The notes: generated from the sequence alone by a model not told the origin. A stretch of DNA of 32,827 nt from Sphingomonas yabuuchiae (GCF_001477495.1 NZ_LDTF01000038.1:1-32827); one strand, 5' to 3'. Positions 15,392 through 24,831 are shown, counted from the first letter of the stretch. Made by a program: numbers and translations.

Positions 15392-15771
15392 GCGCATCCT
15401 TTGTCGGGGATCAGGGCGCCGATCGCGCGGATGATGCGATCGGGCTGGAACGGCTTGGCGACGATCGAGGCCGATCGATAGGGGGCGGGCAGCGCCCATT
15501 CGTCATAGCCGGTCAGGAAGGTCCAGGGCACGTCGCGCGCTGACAGCCGATCGGCGATCTCGAAGGCGCGTTCGCCCGCCAGATTGACGTCGAGCACCGC
15601 CGCGTCGAGCGGCTGGTTCTCGGCCAGGTCGAGCCCCTGTTCCAGCGTGGCGACGGGGCCGACCACGATCGCATCGGCGGCACGCAGCGCGCGCTCCAGG
15701 TCGCGGGCGATGAAATATTCGTCCTCGACCACGAGGATACGCTTGTCGGCCAGCGGCGATCGGCGGTTCAT
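15388..15771 (-). CDS. single-domain response regulator
   Basis: A 127-residue stand-alone receiver. RILVVEDEYFIARDLERAL gives the acidic pair (E16, D17), D61 in AAVLDVNLAGE is the phosphoacceptor, the threonine in WTFLTGY is the switch residue, and IVAKPF holds the conserved lysine. There is no output domain, so it probably relays or buffers phosphate or acts by protein contact. Its ATG overlaps the stop of the HWE kinase gene and its stop overlaps the Crp/Fnr start, both as ATGA. It is therefore the natural partner of the kinase. Receivers of this form commonly sit beside HWE kinases in alphaproteobacteria. Confidence 0.92.
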   Translation of the reverse strand: MNRRSPLADKRILVVEDEYFIARDLERALRAADAIVVGPVATLEQGLDLAENQPLDAAVLDVNLAGERAFEIADRLSARDVPWTFLTGYDEWALPAPYRSASIVAKPFQPDRIIRAIGALIPDKGCA

Positions 15772-17363
15772 CCCTTGGTGCTCCGGTTCAACGCGTCGGC
15801 GTCGTCTGCGGCCCATGGTAGCGTTATCACGCACAAGACGCCGCCACCGCGAAATTCCAGTCTGGTCCGTGCGCCCAGCCCATAAGGCAAGGCCTCGCGG
15901 ATCAACTCGGTCCCGAATCCCTGACGTACAGGCGGGACCGGCATTGCTGGTACACCCGTTTCATCCCATTTTACAATCAGTTCGCATTCGCTGTTTGATT
16001 TAAGTTCGATCGCCCATGCGATCGACAGCCGTCCGGCGGGATGGCGCAACGCCCCATATTTCAGGGCATTGGTGGTCAGTTCGTGGATCGCCAGGCCCAT
16101 GGTTTCGGCCGTATCGGCGGGCAGCGAAATGTCCGGCCCCTCGATCGACAGCCTATCGTCCTCGATTGCGCCCACGCCCAACAGCTCGTCCCGGATCAGG
16201 TTTTCCAGGTCCACCCGGCCCGATCGTGTCTGGGTCGCGACCACCTGGGTACGCGCGAGCGAGTCGAGTCGTCCGCGGAAATGGTCTGAAATCTCATCGA
16301 TCGGCCCGCCGCTTTCGACGGTGCGGGTGAAGATCGAACGAACGATGGTCAGGATGTTGCGGACCCGGTGCTGCAATTCGGCGACCAGCGTCTCCTGCCG
16401 TTCGCGAAGACGGCGCAGCGTGTCGATGTCGGTCGATGTGCCGAACCATTCGACGATATTGCCGTGGTCGTCGCGCACCGGCGTCGCGCGTGTCTTGAAC
16501 CAGCGATAGCGGCCGGTCTGGCCATGGCGCAGCCGCCCCTCCATCGCCAGCTCGCCATGTTCGCTCGCGCCGTTCCAGAAGCGAAGCGCGGCATCGCGGT
16601 CGTCGGGATGAACGGCGGCCAGCCAGCCATGGCCCAGGCTCTCCTCGACGCTGAGCCCCGTCATGGCGACCCATTGCGGGCTGACCCAGGTCCATTGCCC
16701 GTCGCGCGTCGCCGTCCAGACCAGCTGCGGGATGCCCTCGATCAGGCTTAGCAATCGCCGCTGGCTGGCGCGCGAAGCCACCTCGGCGCGCTTGCGCAGC
16801 AGCGCCTGAACGATGGCGGGGGCCAGTTCCTCGGCAATGGCGCGCTCGCGCTCGGTGAAGCCGGTCGGGTGGTTGCCCAGCGCGAACATCGCGAAGGTCT
16901 CGCCGTCGCGGCGCAGCGGCACGCCCAGGAAGTTGTGCAAGCTCGGATGCCCCTCCGGCGTGCCCACCCGGTCGGGATGGTTGGCGGGGTCGTTCACGAT
17001 CATGCTGCGGTCCTGAAGGATCACCTGGCCGAAAATGCCATGAATTTTCATGCCGTTGGGCAGCTGGCGCTGGCTGAAATCGGGGTCGCTGCCCGCATAG
17101 GCGGCCCAGCCGCGCTCGCTGATCGCGATGTGATCCAGCCGGTCGTGCGAGTCCCGCCGCTCGCCGAAAAAGCTGAACGCCGCGCCGGTCAGGTCCTCGG
17201 CCACCGCCAGGCAAAGCTGGCCGAGTTCCTCTTCGGTCGAGGCGCGCAGGGCTTCCTGCAGGATGCGGTTGATGCCCGCCAGCACATGCGAGTCGTGCGG
17301 CAGCGGTCCCCGGGGGGGAGCGGACAAGGGCGTTTGGCCGTGGAGGGAGGCGAGTTCAGTCAT
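15768..17363 (-). CDS. HWE-family histidine kinase with GAF and PAS domains
   Basis: A 531-residue soluble kinase. Residues about 28-190 are a GAF domain (INRILQEALRASTEEEL, HNFLGVPLRRDGETFAMFALG) and about 205-320 a PAS domain (PQLVWTATRDGQWTWVSPQW, WLAAVHPDDRD, RYRWFKTRATPVRDDHGNIVEWFGTSTDID). The catalytic core is HWE type: phosphoacceptor H332 in ELQHRVRNIL, N-box HELTTNALKYGAL (427-439) and the diagnostic WDE in VKWDETG (466-468), ending GFGTELIREALPYGL. No membrane segment or signal peptide. The PAS lacks an obvious light-sensing GXNCRFLQ cysteine motif, so the stimulus is unknown. I chose ATG 17363; a GTG at 17423 would add 20 residues. Coupled to the receiver gene downstream and divergent from the channel gene at 17524. 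Confidence 0.92.
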   Translation of the reverse strand: MTELASLHGQTPLSAPPRGPLPHDSHVLAGINRILQEALRASTEEELGQLCLAVAEDLTGAAFSFFGERRDSHDRLDHIAISERGWAAYAGSDPDFSQRQLPNGMKIHGIFGQVILQDRSMIVNDPANHPDRVGTPEGHPSLHNFLGVPLRRDGETFAMFALGNHPTGFTERERAIAEELAPAIVQALLRKRAEVASRASQRRLLSLIEGIPQLVWTATRDGQWTWVSPQWVAMTGLSVEESLGHGWLAAVHPDDRDAALRFWNGASEHGELAMEGRLRHGQTGRYRWFKTRATPVRDDHGNIVEWFGTSTDIDTLRRLRERQETLVAELQHRVRNILTIVRSIFTRTVESGGPIDEISDHFRGRLDSLARTQVVATQTRSGRVDLENLIRDELLGVGAIEDDRLSIEGPDISLPADTAETMGLAIHELTTNALKYGALRHPAGRLSIAWAIELKSNSECELIVKWDETGVPAMPVPPVRQGFGTELIREALPYGLGARTRLEFRGGGVLCVITLPWAADDADALNRSTKG

Positions 17364-17523
17364 GCACGAATTGGTCCGATCGGCGTCAACGATCCCGGCC
17401 GGTGCGGGCTCCCCGATACACACGATTTCGGATCAACTGGCAAATGTCCGGGATGGACCGACTGGAAACGCGGAACCGTCAGCCTCTCGCCTGACCGACG
17501 GCGGGGGGTTATGAGCGTGCCCC

Positions 17524-19983
17524 ATGTCCCGGTCCTCTCTCGCGCGGTCCTGTCCCGTGCCGTCCGCCGTCCTGCGCTTCCTCGTCCTGGCCTGCATCAT
17601 GGTCGGGCTGGTCGGAACGGGCGTGCCGGTATCGGCGCAGGGCAATCCGGCGGCGGCCTCCGCCACCCGTATCGCCGAGGCCGAGGCGGAGGTGCGCGCG
17701 GTCGACCGGGCGCTCGATTCCAAGGTCGATGATGACGACCGGCGCGAATTGCGGGACCGGGCCCAGGGCGCCAAGGACTCGACCGACCAGGCGGTGTCCG
17801 ACCTGACCGAGCAGCTGGCGTTGGTGAATGCGCGGATCACCGGGCTGGGCACGCCGACGCCGGGCGAGGCGGAGGCTCCGGAGCTGGTCGCGCAGCGCAA
17901 GGCGCTGTCGCTGCTGCGCTCGACCATCGACGCGGCGATCAAGCGCGGGCGGCTGGCGGGGGTCGAGGCGGGGCAGCTGGTCGACGAGATCGACCAGAGC
18001 AAGGCCGCGCAGTTCAACGAGAAACTGTCCTCCAAGACGCCGTCGCCGCTGAGTCCCGCCTTCTGGGCCATCGTGCTGGAACAGGCCCCGCGCGACTGGC
18101 GGCGGGTCGGGCTGTTCCTGAAACAGGGCGGCGAACAGATTGCGCAGCAATGGCGCGGCGGCATCCCGTGGCAGGCGCTGCTGGGCTTTGCGCTGGCGGT
18201 CATCCTGATCGGCCCGGTGCGACTGGGCGGGCACCGGCTGGCGCAGCGCCGCCTGATCGCCGAGGCCCCGCCCAGCCGGGTGCGGCGCTCGGCCTATACC
18301 TTCTGGCGGGTGGCGGTGGGCACGCTCTGCCCGCTGGCCGCCGCCTTCGTCTTTGTCCAGGGGCTGCGTTGGGCGGGGCTATTGCCGCAACGCTGGACGA
18401 GTTTCCTCGACGGCTTCGTCTTCGCCTCGGGTGTGGCGGGATTCACCGCGGCGGTGACCGGCGCGGTCCTGATGCGCAGCCAGCCCTCGTGGCGGATCGC
18501 GCCGCTCGACAATGAAACGGCGCAGCGGCTGCGGCCTCTGTCCTGGGGCCTGACCCTGCTTACCTTCATCACGACGATGGTGATGTCGTTCGAAGGCGCG
18601 ATCGGCAGCAGCCGCAGCGCGGTGATCGCCAGCCAGGCGGTCGAGGCACTGCTCCATCTGTTGCTGATCGTCGCGACGCTGGTGGTGCTGGGCCAGCTGC
18701 GCGCCCGCCGCGTCGCCCAGGCCGATGCCGCCACCCATGCGGGGGTCAGCGCGGGATTGAGCGTCGCGACGCTGATCGCCTGGATCGCGGTCGGGGTGGC
18801 CGGGCTGGCGCTGCTGGTCGGCTATATCTGGTTCAGCTGGTTCGTCGCGCTGATGATCGGGTGGACGGTGCTGCTCGGCTCGGCGCTCTATCTGATGCTG
18901 GTGGCGGCCGACGATATCGCCACCTCGGTCTTCGTGCGCGACAGCAAGGTCGGCGTCACCCTGACCCGCGCGCTGGGCGTGCGCGGCAGCATGATCGACC
19001 AGTTCGGGCTGGTCCTGTCGGGCATGATCCGACTGGTGCTGGTGCTGCTGACGCTGGGCGTGCTGCTCCAGCCTTTCGGGGCGAGCGGCGATCCGGGGGC
19101 GGTGTTCGACCAGATCACCAGCGTCGCCGACGGGGTCAAGATCGGCAATGTCTGGATTTCGCCCGGTGCGATCCTGCGCGGGTTGGCGGTGCTGTTCGTC
19201 GGGCTGGGGCTGGTGCGCCTGTTCATGCGCTGGCTGGAGCAGCGCTATCTGCCCGCGACCGATCTGGACGGGTCGGGGCGCAACTCGGTCAGCCTGGTCG
19301 CGCGCTATATCGGCATCGCGCTGGCGGTCATCTGGGCGCTGGCATCGCTGGGCATCGGGGTGGAGCGGATCGCGCTGCTGCTGTCCGCCCTGTCGGTCGG
19401 CATCGGCTTCGGCCTTCAGGCGATCACCCAGAATTTCGTGTCCGGCCTGATCCTGCTGGCCGAACGGCCGATCAAGATCGGCGACCTGATCCGCGTCGGC
19501 ACCGACGAGGGCGACGTCAAGCGGATCAGCGTGCGCTCGACCGAGATCGAGCTGGCCGACCATTCGACGCTGATCGTCCCCAATTCCGAACTCATCACCA
19601 AGTCGGTGCTCAACAAGACGCTGGCCGGGCCGTTGGGGCGGGTCCAGATTCAGTTCTCGGTCCCGATCGAAACGGATGCGGATATGGTGCGCGGCATCGT
19701 GCTCGACTGTTTCACGGCCGAGGAGGCGGTGTTGGCCGATCCGGCGCCCAAGGCGTTCATCGATTCGATCGTCGATGGGCGTATCCATTTCAACTGCTTC
19801 GCCCATGTCGAAAGCCCGCGTGCGGCCTATGGCACACGCAGCGCCGTGCTGTTCGCGCTGCTGGGAGCGCTCAGGGGCAAGGGAATCGAGATCGGCACCC
19901 TGCCGCAGAAGATGGAGCTGGTGCGCCATGGCGGGACGGCAACGCCCCCCGCCGCCACCCAAGATGAAACGAGGATGAAATGA
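17524..19983 (+). CDS. DUF3772/MscS-family mechanosensitive ion channel
   Basis: An 819-residue inner-membrane channel of the large MscS type. A signal peptide (LVLACIMVGLVGTGVPVSA) leads to a periplasmic helical domain of DUF3772 type (about 40-210), rich in charged helices. Many hydrophobic segments follow, then the MscS core around residue 600-660: IALLLSALSVGIGFGLQAITQNFVSG and LLAERPIKIGDLIRVG, the pore helix and start of the beta domain. A C-terminal cytoplasmic domain follows with VPNSELI and RVQIQFSVPIETD. It opens on membrane tension to release solutes in hypo-osmotic shock. Divergent from the HWE kinase gene. The next gene, a TonB receptor, starts 110 nt downstream on the same strand. 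Confidence 0.92.
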   Translation: MSRSSLARSCPVPSAVLRFLVLACIMVGLVGTGVPVSAQGNPAAASATRIAEAEAEVRAVDRALDSKVDDDDRRELRDRAQGAKDSTDQAVSDLTEQLALVNARITGLGTPTPGEAEAPELVAQRKALSLLRSTIDAAIKRGRLAGVEAGQLVDEIDQSKAAQFNEKLSSKTPSPLSPAFWAIVLEQAPRDWRRVGLFLKQGGEQIAQQWRGGIPWQALLGFALAVILIGPVRLGGHRLAQRRLIAEAPPSRVRRSAYTFWRVAVGTLCPLAAAFVFVQGLRWAGLLPQRWTSFLDGFVFASGVAGFTAAVTGAVLMRSQPSWRIAPLDNETAQRLRPLSWGLTLLTFITTMVMSFEGAIGSSRSAVIASQAVEALLHLLLIVATLVVLGQLRARRVAQADAATHAGVSAGLSVATLIAWIAVGVAGLALLVGYIWFSWFVALMIGWTVLLGSALYLMLVAADDIATSVFVRDSKVGVTLTRALGVRGSMIDQFGLVLSGMIRLVLVLLTLGVLLQPFGASGDPGAVFDQITSVADGVKIGNVWISPGAILRGLAVLFVGLGLVRLFMRWLEQRYLPATDLDGSGRNSVSLVARYIGIALAVIWALASLGIGVERIALLLSALSVGIGFGLQAITQNFVSGLILLAERPIKIGDLIRVGTDEGDVKRISVRSTEIELADHSTLIVPNSELITKSVLNKTLAGPLGRVQIQFSVPIETDADMVRGIVLDCFTAEEAVLADPAPKAFIDSIVDGRIHFNCFAHVESPRAAYGTRSAVLFALLGALRGKGIEIGTLPQKMELVRHGGTATPPAATQDETRMK

Positions 19984-20092
19984 ACAAGTCCCGATTGGTC
20001 ATAGAAAGGTAACACCAGCTTCTTGGAGTACCCCTATCCGCGCGGCCAGCGACGACCGGAAGGTCGATCGGGGGATAGGGATAATAACCACC

Positions 20093-22501
20093 ATGAACAC
20101 CAATTTCGTTCGCGCCGCGCTGCTGGGCGGTTCCGCGCTTCTGGCACTCGCCGCCACGCCGGCCTTTGCCGCCGACACCAAGGCTGCGGCCGATCCGGTG
20201 CCCGCCGCCGCGGCGACCGATCCCGCCACCGATTCGGGTGAGCTGAAGGACATCGTCGTCACCGCCACCAAGCGCGAGACCAGCCTTCAGAAGACGCCGA
20301 TCGCCATCTCGGTCATCGACCCGACCGTGCTGAAGGACCGCCACGTCCAGAGCCTGCTCGACCTGGCCGACGGCACCGTGCCGTCGCTCCGCGTCGCCAC
20401 CTTCGAGGCGCGCCAGTCGGCGCTGACCGTCGGTATCCGCGGCATCGTGCCGTTCGACCAGAACCAGACCGCGCGCGACACCGGCGTCGGCGTCTATTTC
20501 GACGGCGTGTATCTGGGCCGGTCGCAGGGCCTGAACGCCGCGCTGTTCGACATCGAGCGCGTCGAAGTGCTGCGCGGGCCGCAGGGCACGCTGTTCGGCC
20601 GCAATACCGAGGGCGGCGCGTTGTCGATCGTCACCGCCAAGCCGACCGGCAAGTTCGGCGGCTCGCTGACCGCGGGCTTCGGCAATTACGGCGCGTACAA
20701 CACCGCCGCGCACGTCAACCTGCCCGAGTTCAACAACATCTCGGTCAAGCTGGACGGCGTGATCCAACACCAGAATCCGTTCGTGAAGAACCCGCTGCCG
20801 GGCAGCGTGGGCTGGGGCGCGTACAACCGCGTAGGCGGTCATGTCGCGGCGCTCTGGAAGCCGGTCGACGGCTTCTCGGCCGAACTGTCCTATGACCAGG
20901 CGAAGGACGAGAACTCGCCCTTCTACAGCCAGCTGCTGAACTACAACCCGCGCGGCCTGCCGGTCGCGACCATTGCCCAGATCAACGCCAATAACGGCAA
21001 GCTACCGTCGGGCACCATCGCGCCGCTGTCGCCGCTGGTCGTCGTGTCGGGCGACAACCGCATGAAGACCGCCGATATCGGCGTGCCGCAGCAGTACAGC
21101 GTCGACCGGACCCACGGCTTCTCGGCCAAGCTGAACTATGACGTGGCGCCGGGCCTGGAGCTGCGCTCGATCACCGCATGGCGCGGCGTGTCGACCGACC
21201 AGTGGGACAATTCGGGCGGCGCGCACCGCACCGTGTTCCTGCCGAACGGCAAGTTCAGCCGCTACAGCCTGTCCTTCATGCAGCAGCACCAGTTCAGCCA
21301 GGAATTCCAGGCGGTCGGCAGCCTGCCGCAGCTCGATTACGTGGCGGGCCTGTTCTACTTCACCGAAAACGCCCGCGAGACGGCGGCGACCCCGTCGACC
21401 AACCAGTGGAATGCGGACGGCACCGGCTACACCATCCTGTCGCAGACTGCGCTGGGCACCATCGGTTCGGGCAACCAGGGCTGGGCGCCGGGTTCGTTCT
21501 TCCTTCAGCGCGGCAGCTTCGCCCGCGCCTATAGCTATGCGGCCTTCGCGCAGGCGACCTATACCCCGGCGGGCTTCGATGCCTTCCACCTGACGCTGGG
21601 CGGCCGCTACACCCACGACAAGCGCAACGGCACGCTGTATCTGGTGCAGGGCAAGTCGACCAACTTCCCCTTCACCTTCGACAACAGCCGGTTCGATCCG
21701 ATGGTGACGGCGGCGTTCGACGCGACCGACACCGTCCATCTCTATGCGAAATATTCGACCGGCTACCGCGCGGGCGGTGCCAACGACCGGTCGCAGACCT
21801 TCGCCGCGTTCGGCGCCGAAGCGGTCAAGTCCTATGAGATCGGGTCGAAGATGGACCTGTTCGACAAGCGCGTCCGCCTGAACCTGGCGGGCTATATCAT
21901 GGACCGTACCGGTACCCAGATCGACTTCGACAATGTCGACACCAACCCGGCCAGCCCGACCTACAACCTGCACACCGAGGAAACCCGCAACGCGCCGGGC
22001 ACGTCCAAGATTCGCGGGGTCGAGGCCGACATCACCACCAACCCGATCGAGGGGATGACGGTCGGCGCGTCCTATGCCTACACCTATACCAATGTGCCGC
22101 TGACGCCGAACCCGTTCCTGGGCAACGCGCTGACCCAGGTGTTCGTGGTCTATACGCCGCGCAACGCCGCCTCGGCCTATGCCGATTACGAGGTGCCGCT
22201 GGCGGGTTCGGAGGCCAAGGTGCGTTTCCACCTGGACGCCAACTATGCCGACCCGGCGTACAGCTTCCAGAACGAGACGACGCGCACCGACAAGACCTTC
22301 GTGATGAACGGCCGCATCGCGCTGGCCGACCTGCCGCTGACCGAGAACGGGACGAAGATGACGCTGTCGCTGTGGAGCCGCAACCTGCTCAACAACAGCT
22401 TCGTCTATCGCCGCTCGGCCGCCAATGCCGCGACGCTGGGCGATTACGGCAACTTCAACCCGCCGCGCACCATCGGCCTGGAAGGCACGGTCCGCTTCTG
22501 A
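20093..22501 (+). CDS. TonB-dependent outer membrane receptor
   Basis: An 802-residue receptor. The signal peptide ends at AFA (26); the TonB box is DIVVTA (53-58) in the common form DIVVTATKRETSLQKTPIAISV; plug motifs are VGIRGI, GVGVYFDGVYLGR, IERVEVLRGPQGTLFGRNTEGGALSIVTAKP. The long barrel includes KYSTGYRAGGAND and ends in RTIGLEGTVRF. This is the siderophore/catechol-like or general sphingomonad type rather than the TonB-Xanth-Caul type of the receptor at 11688-14345. No enzyme gene is coupled to it, so its substrate cannot be assigned. Upstream at 19996-20013 is a weak GGTCAT/GGTAAC direct repeat. A strong terminator follows at 22525-22553. Confidence 0.93.
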   Translation: MNTNFVRAALLGGSALLALAATPAFAADTKAAADPVPAAAATDPATDSGELKDIVVTATKRETSLQKTPIAISVIDPTVLKDRHVQSLLDLADGTVPSLRVATFEARQSALTVGIRGIVPFDQNQTARDTGVGVYFDGVYLGRSQGLNAALFDIERVEVLRGPQGTLFGRNTEGGALSIVTAKPTGKFGGSLTAGFGNYGAYNTAAHVNLPEFNNISVKLDGVIQHQNPFVKNPLPGSVGWGAYNRVGGHVAALWKPVDGFSAELSYDQAKDENSPFYSQLLNYNPRGLPVATIAQINANNGKLPSGTIAPLSPLVVVSGDNRMKTADIGVPQQYSVDRTHGFSAKLNYDVAPGLELRSITAWRGVSTDQWDNSGGAHRTVFLPNGKFSRYSLSFMQQHQFSQEFQAVGSLPQLDYVAGLFYFTENARETAATPSTNQWNADGTGYTILSQTALGTIGSGNQGWAPGSFFLQRGSFARAYSYAAFAQATYTPAGFDAFHLTLGGRYTHDKRNGTLYLVQGKSTNFPFTFDNSRFDPMVTAAFDATDTVHLYAKYSTGYRAGGANDRSQTFAAFGAEAVKSYEIGSKMDLFDKRVRLNLAGYIMDRTGTQIDFDNVDTNPASPTYNLHTEETRNAPGTSKIRGVEADITTNPIEGMTVGASYAYTYTNVPLTPNPFLGNALTQVFVVYTPRNAASAYADYEVPLAGSEAKVRFHLDANYADPAYSFQNETTRTDKTFVMNGRIALADLPLTENGTKMTLSLWSRNLLNNSFVYRRSAANAATLGDYGNFNPPRTIGLEGTVRF

Positions 22502-22524
22502 TCCTGATCCCATACCCCAACTTC

Positions 22525-22553
22525 AGGGCCGCCCTTCGGGGTGGCCCTTTTTT
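22525..22553 (+). terminator. rho-independent terminator of the TonB receptor gene
   Basis: AGGGCCGCCC at 22525-22534, loop TTCG, then GGGTGGCCCT at 22539-22548 form a 10-bp stem with one G-U pair, directly followed by six Ts. It lies 24 nt past the stop codon at 22501. Confidence 0.9.
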
Positions 22554-22582
22554 GTTGAAGCCACTGCGTGGTTTCAATGCGA

Positions 22583-22681
22583 GCCCCTCCCCTTCAGGGG
22601 AGGGGTTGGGGTGGGGCTTCGCCTCAAATCCTGCGCTCGCGGAAACGCCCCACCCCCGGCCCCTCCCCTGAAGGGGAGGGG
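22583..22681. repeat. large inverted repeat (copy R4) between convergent genes
   Basis: The 35-nt arm at 22583-22617 is nearly the exact reverse complement of 22647-22681; differences are confined to an AA/CGG stretch in the middle and the last base. Each arm also contains its own CCTCCCCTTCAGGGGAGG palindrome. It lies between the terminator of the TonB receptor and the stop of the sensor kinase, where it could terminate either transcript. It shares the CCTCCCC...GGGGAGG core with R1-R3 but not their CGTCAG/TGCCACC parts. Confidence 0.85.
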
Positions 22682-22705
22682 TGATTTCGCCTTATGTCGC
22701 TTCGC

Positions 22706-24067
22706 CTATCGCCCGGGCAGGATCAGCGAGACCGCCAGACCCGGCGCGGCATCGCCCAGTTCCAGCCGCCCGCGATGCAGCCGTGCGATCGCCTCGACCA
22801 ACGGCAGGCCCAGGCCGTGCCCTCCAGCCGCTTCCCGCGCGCTATCGAGCCGTCCGAAACGGCGTAGTGCCCGGGCTCGATCCTCGGCCGCGATGCCGTG
22901 GCCATTATCCGCGACGCGCAAGGTCACGCCCTCTTCGCTGGCGTCGAGCGACACGGTGATCGTCTTGCCGCCATATTTGATCGCATTGCCGATCAGGTTG
23001 ACCAGCGCCTGGGTCAGCAACTGACGGTCGCCGACGAAATCCGTCACCGTGGCATTCACGGCCACGCCCAGACGATGCCCGGCATCCTCGGCGACGGGGA
23101 TCATCATCGTGGCGGTATCGCGGACCAGCGTCGACAGGTCGAGGGAGGCAAAGCCCGCCTGACGATGTCCCGCCTCGATCTCGGCGATGCGAAGGAGCGC
23201 GGCGAACATGGCGAGCAGCGCGTCGCACTGGGCCAGCGCGGCGCTGGCCCGTTCGGCCTGGGCGGGATCGCGGGCGTCCTCGACGAGGCGCGCCAGTTGG
23301 CCGCGCAGCCGCGACAGGGGCGTGCGCAGGTCATGGGCGATATCGTTGCACTGGCTGCGCATCGCGTCCATCAACTCGGCGATGCGGTCGAGCATGTGGT
23401 TGAAGGCGGCGGCCTGGCGGTCGAATTCGTCGGCCGATCCGGTCACCGGCACGCGGTGGCGGATATTCCCGGCGATGATCGCCTCGACCGTGGCGCGCTG
23501 GTCGGCGATGCGGCGGCCGACCAGCATCGAAAAGGCGACCATGCCGCCGACCACGATCAGGATGATTGATCCGAACCCGGTCAGATAGATGCGCGTCCGC
23601 GTCGCGCGGTAGCTGTCGAACGGCTCGGTTTCCGCCACCACGGCCAGCCGCCGCCCTTCGCCCGCATCGCGAACCAGCGCGCGGCCATGCGACAGGCCGA
23701 TGATCCCGTCGCGCTGGCGCAGGTCCGACCGGCCCATCGGCAGGGTGGAGCGCGGGGCGATATTGCCGCCCAGCCGCCGTCCGTCCGCCCCCAGCAGCAA
23801 CAGGCCGATATCGCCGGTATCGCGCTGCGTCGACAGGGTGGCGATCCGCGCGAGCAGCAACGGGGTGGAGAGCCGCATCTCGCCCGCGTCCCGCTCCAGC
23901 ACCAGATCGGCGATCGCCTCGATCCGGCGATCGACCGCACGTGCGACCGTCACCCGGTTGGCGGCCAGGATCGAGATGCCGGTGGCGACCGTGGCGATCA
24001 GGAACAGGGCCAGGACGGCGATGGTCAGCCCGCGCAGCGACAGACGACGGATCGCGCGCTTGATCAT
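22706..24067 (-). CDS. membrane sensor histidine kinase (HAMP-HisKA-HATPase)
   Basis: A 453-residue kinase. Membrane helices are visible at about 13-36 (LTIAVLALFLIATVATGISILA) and 161-185, enclosing a periplasmic sensor of about 120 residues. HAMP follows (GRRIADQRATVEAIIAGNIRHRVPVTG, DEFDRQAAAFNHML). HisKA has H245 in DIAHDLRTPLSRL, and the ATPase has NLIGNAIKYGG, VADNGHGIAAED and GGHGLGLPLVEAIARLH. The ATG overlaps the stop of the response regulator gene (ATGA), so the two form a pair. Its periplasmic domain has no motif I recognise, so the signal is unknown. The phosphatase-receptor context suggests phosphate or phytate-related sensing, but this is inference. It is not a PhoR by architecture, since no PAS is evident. 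Confidence 0.9.
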   Translation of the reverse strand: MIKRAIRRLSLRGLTIAVLALFLIATVATGISILAANRVTVARAVDRRIEAIADLVLERDAGEMRLSTPLLLARIATLSTQRDTGDIGLLLLGADGRRLGGNIAPRSTLPMGRSDLRQRDGIIGLSHGRALVRDAGEGRRLAVVAETEPFDSYRATRTRIYLTGFGSIILIVVGGMVAFSMLVGRRIADQRATVEAIIAGNIRHRVPVTGSADEFDRQAAAFNHMLDRIAELMDAMRSQCNDIAHDLRTPLSRLRGQLARLVEDARDPAQAERASAALAQCDALLAMFAALLRIAEIEAGHRQAGFASLDLSTLVRDTATMMIPVAEDAGHRLGVAVNATVTDFVGDRQLLTQALVNLIGNAIKYGGKTITVSLDASEEGVTLRVADNGHGIAAEDRARALRRFGRLDSAREAAGGHGLGLPLVEAIARLHRGRLELGDAAPGLAVSLILPGR

Positions 24068-24744
24068 GGTTTCAGCGAATAGCCGATTCCGCGCACCGTT
24101 TCGATGGGATCCTCGCCGCCATTCTCGGTCAGCTTGACGCGCAGGCGCCGGATATAGACGTCGACGATATTCGTCTCCGGCTCGAAATCATAACCCCAGA
24201 CCCGCTCGATCAGCATGGCGCGGGTCAGCACCTCGCCCGCATGGCGTGCCAGTTCGGCCAGCAGCTTCAGCTCCAGATTGGCCAGCGTGATCGGCTGCCC
24301 GCCGCGCCAGGCGCGAAAGCTGGTCGGGCTGACCACGATGTTCCCTGCGCGGATGGTGTCGGTTTCGCTGACCGTCCAGCGGCGACCCCGGATCACCGCC
24401 TGAATGCGCGCGACCAGTTCCTGCGGTTCGACCGGCTTGACGACATAGTCGTCCGCGCCCGCCTCCAGTCCGTCCACCTTGTCCGAGGCCATGGACAGGG
24501 CGGTCAGCATGACGACCGGCACCGTGATCCCGCGCGCGCGCAGCGTCTCGACCACCGACAGCCCGTCCAGGCGCGGCATCATCCGGTCGAGGATCACTGC
24601 GTCATACTGCTCGCGGTCCATCGCGGCGAGCGCCAGCCGTCCGTCGCCGACATGCTCCACCCGGTGACCCAATGCGATCAGGTCGGCGGCGAGCCCGCCC
24701 GCATATAGGGCGTCGTCCTCGACCAGAAGCAGGTGCAGGCTCAT
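24064..24744 (-). CDS. OmpR/PhoB-family response regulator
   Basis: A 226-residue regulator. The receiver has LLLVEDDAL at the start, D53 in VILDRMMPRLDG, the threonine in VVMLTAL and the lysine in DDYVVKPVEP. The OmpR-type winged helix at about 125-226 has LELKLLAELARHAGEVLTRAMLIERVWGYDF and the DVYIRRLRVKL recognition helix region, ending VRGIGYSLKP. Start ATG 24744; ATG 24753 and 24786 are in frame but have poorer spacing from a purine-rich site. It lies 87 nt downstream of the acid phosphatase gene on the same strand and overlaps the kinase gene by 4 nt. A phosphatase-regulator-kinase transcript is possible, or a separate promoter in the 87-nt gap. Confidence 0.92.
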   Translation of the reverse strand: MSLHLLLVEDDALYAGGLAADLIALGHRVEHVGDGRLALAAMDREQYDAVILDRMMPRLDGLSVVETLRARGITVPVVMLTALSMASDKVDGLEAGADDYVVKPVEPQELVARIQAVIRGRRWTVSETDTIRAGNIVVSPTSFRAWRGGQPITLANLELKLLAELARHAGEVLTRAMLIERVWGYDFEPETNIVDVYIRRLRVKLTENGGEDPIETVRGIGYSLKP

Positions 24745-24831
24745 CGATATCATCCAGACCGTGATGGCATCCGCCCTACCGGGCAAATGCGCGGTGGCAA
24801 GTCCTGCCCCGCCGATCCTACCCCACCGATT

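Noticed and set aside
17472..17476. GGAAC as a -35 element of a general-stress (EcfG-type) promoter before the MscS channel
   Set aside because: No matching CGTT-type -10 element occurs at the required 16-17 nt spacing.
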